DNA from: DTYU01 sp040757355
Lineage (GTDB): Bacteria > Bacillota > Desulfotomaculia > Desulfotomaculales > Ammonificaceae
Assembly: GCA_040757355.1 (NCBI GenBank)
Contig: JBFLWY010000084.1
Location: forward strand, 1-7,382
Direction of reading: 5' to 3'
DNA: 7,382 nucleotides
The notes beneath the pieces are model-generated. The model made no database searches and was not told the DNA's origin. It saw only the letters and a list, made by a program, of their open reading frames with translations. Both the position numbers and the translations under genes were made by a program. Within the stretch, counting starts at the first letter, position 1. Every line of letters begins with the position of its first letter. This document shows, one piece after another, positions 5,444-7,382 of the stretch.

Positions 5444-5875
5444 CTAAATAGAGTAAACCTCTTGTGCTTTCGGGACTTTAAAGCCTGCCTCACGCAACAC
5501 GGTTTTAGCACGTTCCGTATCGTTCACCTTAAAAAGCACCATTGCCAGGTCGGCACATTTTGCAACAAACGCGTACAGGTACTCGATGTTGATGTCCGCT
5601 GCCTCCAGCGCGGCCAACGCCGGTGCCAGGGCTCCCGGCGTATCGGGTACCGCTACGGCCAACACGTCTGTAGCCGATACCGTGAAACCGCCCTCTTTTA
5701 AGGCTGCGTATGCCTTGTCCGGCTGGTCGACTATCAACCGTAAGATACCGAAATCGGAGGTATCTGCGATGGAAAGCGCCCGGATGTTGATCCTGTTCTC
5801 GGCCAGCAGCCGCGTCACTGCGGCCAAGCGCCCGCTCTTGTTTTCGAGAAAAACAGAAATCTGCTTGACGGACAT
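5444..5875 (-). CDS. Double ACT-domain protein, probable amino acid sensor
   Basis: A 143-residue cytoplasmic protein made of two consecutive ACT domains and little else: ACT1 about 3-68 (ISVFLENKSGRLAAVTRLLA, then NIRALSIAD) and ACT2 about 70-140 (VLAVAVPDTPGALAPALAAL, then INIEYLYAF). Both keep the loop that binds small ligands in ACT proteins (NKSGRL at 12-17, PDTPGAL at 77-83). Its position after paaK matches the COG4747-type proteins often found beside phenylacetate-CoA ligase and Ior genes, so an aromatic amino acid or its keto/aryl acid derivative is the likely ligand; that is an inference. The start is ATG at 5875, preceded by AGGAGGGG (5888-5881), which overlaps the paaK stop codon; this suggests coupled translation. 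A longer upstream reading would run back into paaK and is rejected. No DNA-binding or catalytic domain is attached. Confidence 0.9.
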   Translation of the reverse strand: MSVKQISVFLENKSGRLAAVTRLLAENRINIRALSIADTSDFGILRLIVDQPDKAYAALKEGGFTVSATDVLAVAVPDTPGALAPALAALEAADINIEYLYAFVAKCADLAMVLFKVNDTERAKTVLREAGFKVPKAQEVYSI

Positions 5876-5886
5876 ATGCACCCCTC

Positions 5887-7191
5887 CTATTTCTTTTCCA
5901 GGTCGCGCTTGTCCCAAACGCGCTTTGCCTTTCCTTCGCTGCGCTGGATCGTTTTCGGTTCCACCAGTTTTACCTTGACGGAGATGCCGAGCACGCTTTC
6001 AATCTCATCGTGGATTAGGCGTTCCAACTGTTCAAGACCCTTTACCTCGTCCCGGAACAGGTCTTCCGAGACCTCTACCCAGACCTCCAAGGTATCGAGA
6101 GCCCTCTCCCGGTCAACAACCAGCAGGTAGTGGGGTTCGGTGTCCCCGATGGACAACAGGACGCTTTCGATCTGCGTCGGGAAGACGTTGACCCCCCGGA
6201 TGATCAGCATATCGTCCGTGCGGCCGGTAATCCTGGCCATCCGGACGTGTGTGCGGCCGCAAGGGCACGGCGCGTCGTAAAGCTTTGTTATATCGCGGGT
6301 GCGGTACCGAATGACGGGGAAGCCTTGCTTTGTAATGGTGGTGAAAACGAGTTCCCCATACTGTCCCGGCGGCAGCACCCGGCCGGTTTCAGGGTCAATG
6401 ATCTCCGGAATGAAATGGTCTTCGCAAATATGCAAGCCATCCTTATTGAGGCATTCACAGGCCACCCCTGGTCCGATCACTTCGCTGAGGCCGTAAATAT
6501 CCACGGCGTCTATCTTCAGTTTGTCCTCGATTTCCCGGCGCATATTGTCCGACCAGGGTTCAGCGCCGAAAACACCGGCACGCAGCCTCAGGCTGTCACG
6601 CGGGATGCCGCTTTCGGCAAGAACTTCGGCTATGTAAAGCGCGTAGGATGGGGTACAGCAAAGCACCGTGGTAGCGAAGTCCTGCATGAGCATGATTTGG
6701 CGCTTGGTGTTCCCGGCAGAGGTGGGCACTACCGTGGCGCCGATCCGCTCGGCACCGTAGTGCAGGCCTAAGCCCCCGGTAAACAAACCGTATCCGTAAG
6801 AGACCTGAACCACGTCTTCGGGGGTGGTATTAACCGAGCCGAGAGACCGAGCCGCCGTTTCCGCCCAAGAGTCGATGTCTTCCCGGGTGTAACCGACAAC
6901 GGTAGGTTTGCCGGTCGTCCCGGAGGAAGCGTGCACCCGCACGATTTGATTGAGGGGCACAGCAAAGAGCCCGAAGGGGTAGTTGTCGCGCAGATCTTCC
7001 TTCGTGGTGAACGGCAGCAGTGCCAGGTCATCGAGTGATTTGATGTCCGCGGGTTCGAGCCCCGCTTCTTTGAACTTCGTACGGTAGTATGGCACCTTGT
7101 CGTACACCCGCCGCACAGTGGACTTTAAACGCTCCAACTGCACTTCACAAAGCTTTTCACGGGGCATGCATTCAACTTCAGCATTCCACAT
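5887..7191 (-). CDS. paaK: Phenylacetate-CoA ligase (AMP-forming)
   Basis: An adenylate-forming enzyme of 434 residues that converts phenylacetate (or related aryl acetates), ATP and CoA to the aryl-acetyl-CoA, AMP and pyrophosphate. Signatures in order: the ATP-binding loop ASSGTTGKPT (88-97), VSYGYGLFTGGLGLHYG (130-146) characteristic of PaaK, DIYGLSEVIGPG (231-242), IRYRTRD (294-300), the hinge ITGRTDDMLIIRGVNVFP (321-338) and the C-terminal SEGKAKR (418-424) with likely catalytic lysine K421. A cysteine/histidine cluster (C245, C247, H254, C256, H259, then C309 and C311 in CPCGRT) may bind metal. Length fits the family. Start: ATG at 7191 with GGAGG (7204-7200), 8 nt away; a GTG at 7200 overlaps that site and is rejected. 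It lies 17 nt after iorB and is followed by the ACT gene, forming an apparent operon. Substrate range (phenyl-, 4-hydroxyphenyl- or indoleacetate) is not visible. Confidence 0.95.
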   Translation of the reverse strand: MWNAEVECMPREKLCEVQLERLKSTVRRVYDKVPYYRTKFKEAGLEPADIKSLDDLALLPFTTKEDLRDNYPFGLFAVPLNQIVRVHASSGTTGKPTVVGYTREDIDSWAETAARSLGSVNTTPEDVVQVSYGYGLFTGGLGLHYGAERIGATVVPTSAGNTKRQIMLMQDFATTVLCCTPSYALYIAEVLAESGIPRDSLRLRAGVFGAEPWSDNMRREIEDKLKIDAVDIYGLSEVIGPGVACECLNKDGLHICEDHFIPEIIDPETGRVLPPGQYGELVFTTITKQGFPVIRYRTRDITKLYDAPCPCGRTHVRMARITGRTDDMLIIRGVNVFPTQIESVLLSIGDTEPHYLLVVDRERALDTLEVWVEVSEDLFRDEVKGLEQLERLIHDEIESVLGISVKVKLVEPKTIQRSEGKAKRVWDKRDLEKK

Positions 7192-7208
7192 ACAACGCAC
7201 CTCCAGAT

Positions 7209-7382
7209 TTAAACCTGTTCTGCTATCTCAAATCCCCGGGTAAAGGCCCGGCGGTTCACTTCCAAGAACCGTGCAGGAACTACCGCGTCCAGCGCCTTTT
7301 CCCATACGGAGAGCGGAAACGGCAGCCGGCGCGCAAGAGCGCCCAGCAGCACCACATTCGCCGCGCGGACGTTCCCGCTTGC
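7209..7382 (-). CDS. iorB: Indolepyruvate:ferredoxin oxidoreductase beta subunit, C-terminal part
   Basis: Only the last 57 codons are present; the gene enters from the right edge and ends at TAA (7209-7211). The visible part reads ASGNVRAANVVLLGAL, then LPFPLSVWEKALDAVVP, ARFLEVNRRAFTRGFE. This is the characteristic C-terminal pattern of the gamma-domain beta subunit of indolepyruvate/2-oxoacid:ferredoxin oxidoreductases: N-x2-AAN-x-x-LLGAL, an acidic or hydrophobic W-x2-A helix, then VP-x-x-FLEVN-x-x-AF. With its alpha subunit (iorA, expected further right) the enzyme oxidatively decarboxylates arylpyruvates from aromatic amino acids to arylacetyl-CoA and reduces ferredoxin; it is oxygen-sensitive. 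The stop lies 17 nt before the paaK start on the same strand. The general 2-oxoacid oxidoreductase gamma family is the alternative, but the paaK neighbour favours the Ior assignment. Confidence 0.88.
   Translation of the reverse strand, partial: ASGNVRAANVVLLGALARRLPFPLSVWEKALDAVVPARFLEVNRRAFTRGFEIAEQV

Noticed and set aside
5366..5454. Terminator between the convergent ytxC and ACT genes
   Set aside because: Only a 5-bp ACTCT/AGAGT repeat overlapping the ACT stop and an AAACC/GGTTT palindrome are seen, neither followed by a T-tract.
5876..5917. Upstream start extending the ACT protein
   Set aside because: It would begin inside paaK; the AGGAGGGG site is placed for the ATG at 5875, and the ACT fold begins directly there.
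6130..6771. 213-codon forward frame opposite paaK
   Set aside because: It is the antisense of a clear PaaK coding sequence and shows no recognisable domain; high-GC antisense frames commonly stay open.

Overview
The window reads as a chromosomal segment of an anaerobic, spore-forming Firmicute, most like the Desulfotomaculum/Pelotomaculum group (Peptococcaceae). This placement is an inference. It rests on a YtxC-type sporulation gene, an oxygen-sensitive indolepyruvate:ferredoxin oxidoreductase next to a phenylacetate-CoA ligase and a double-ACT protein, strong GGAGG ribosome binding sites, and moderate GC content. No phage genes, transposase, CRISPR array or rRNA are visible.

Layout, left to right. 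Bases 1-79 hold the first 26 codons of a leftward small membrane protein, probably DUF2512/YndM-like. A near-consensus promoter (168-196) drives tRNA-Trp (214-289), which is closed by a strong intrinsic terminator (302-335). Bases 340-800 carry no convincing gene but hold several strong inverted repeats, including a leftward terminator-like hairpin preceded by a tiny leftward ORF. A CLC-family anion channel/transporter with two C-terminal CBS domains follows (848-2626), with its own promoter at 745-774. Bases 2627-3189 are mostly non-coding and contain palindromes. Then comes a secreted thermitase-like subtilase (3190-4413) with its own terminator (4445-4481), and a ytxC-like gene (4553-5365).

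From 5444 to the right edge everything is on the minus strand, as an apparent operon transcribed leftward: iorB (partial) - paaK - double-ACT protein. The iorB-paaK gap is 17 nt. The ACT gene's ribosome binding site overlaps the paaK stop codon. This set is typical of anaerobic aromatic amino acid metabolism: Ior oxidises arylpyruvates to arylacetyl-CoA, PaaK interconverts arylacetates and their CoA thioesters at the cost of ATP to AMP, and the ACT protein is a plausible amino acid sensor.

Nothing here looks like a wholly undescribed system. The points most worth a second look are: the CLC protein's substitutions at the intracellular proton-glutamate position (Val) and the selectivity-serine position (His); competing RNA pairings over the ytxC ribosome binding site; ytxC lying without its usual thrS neighbour; and the structured 340-800 intergenic region.
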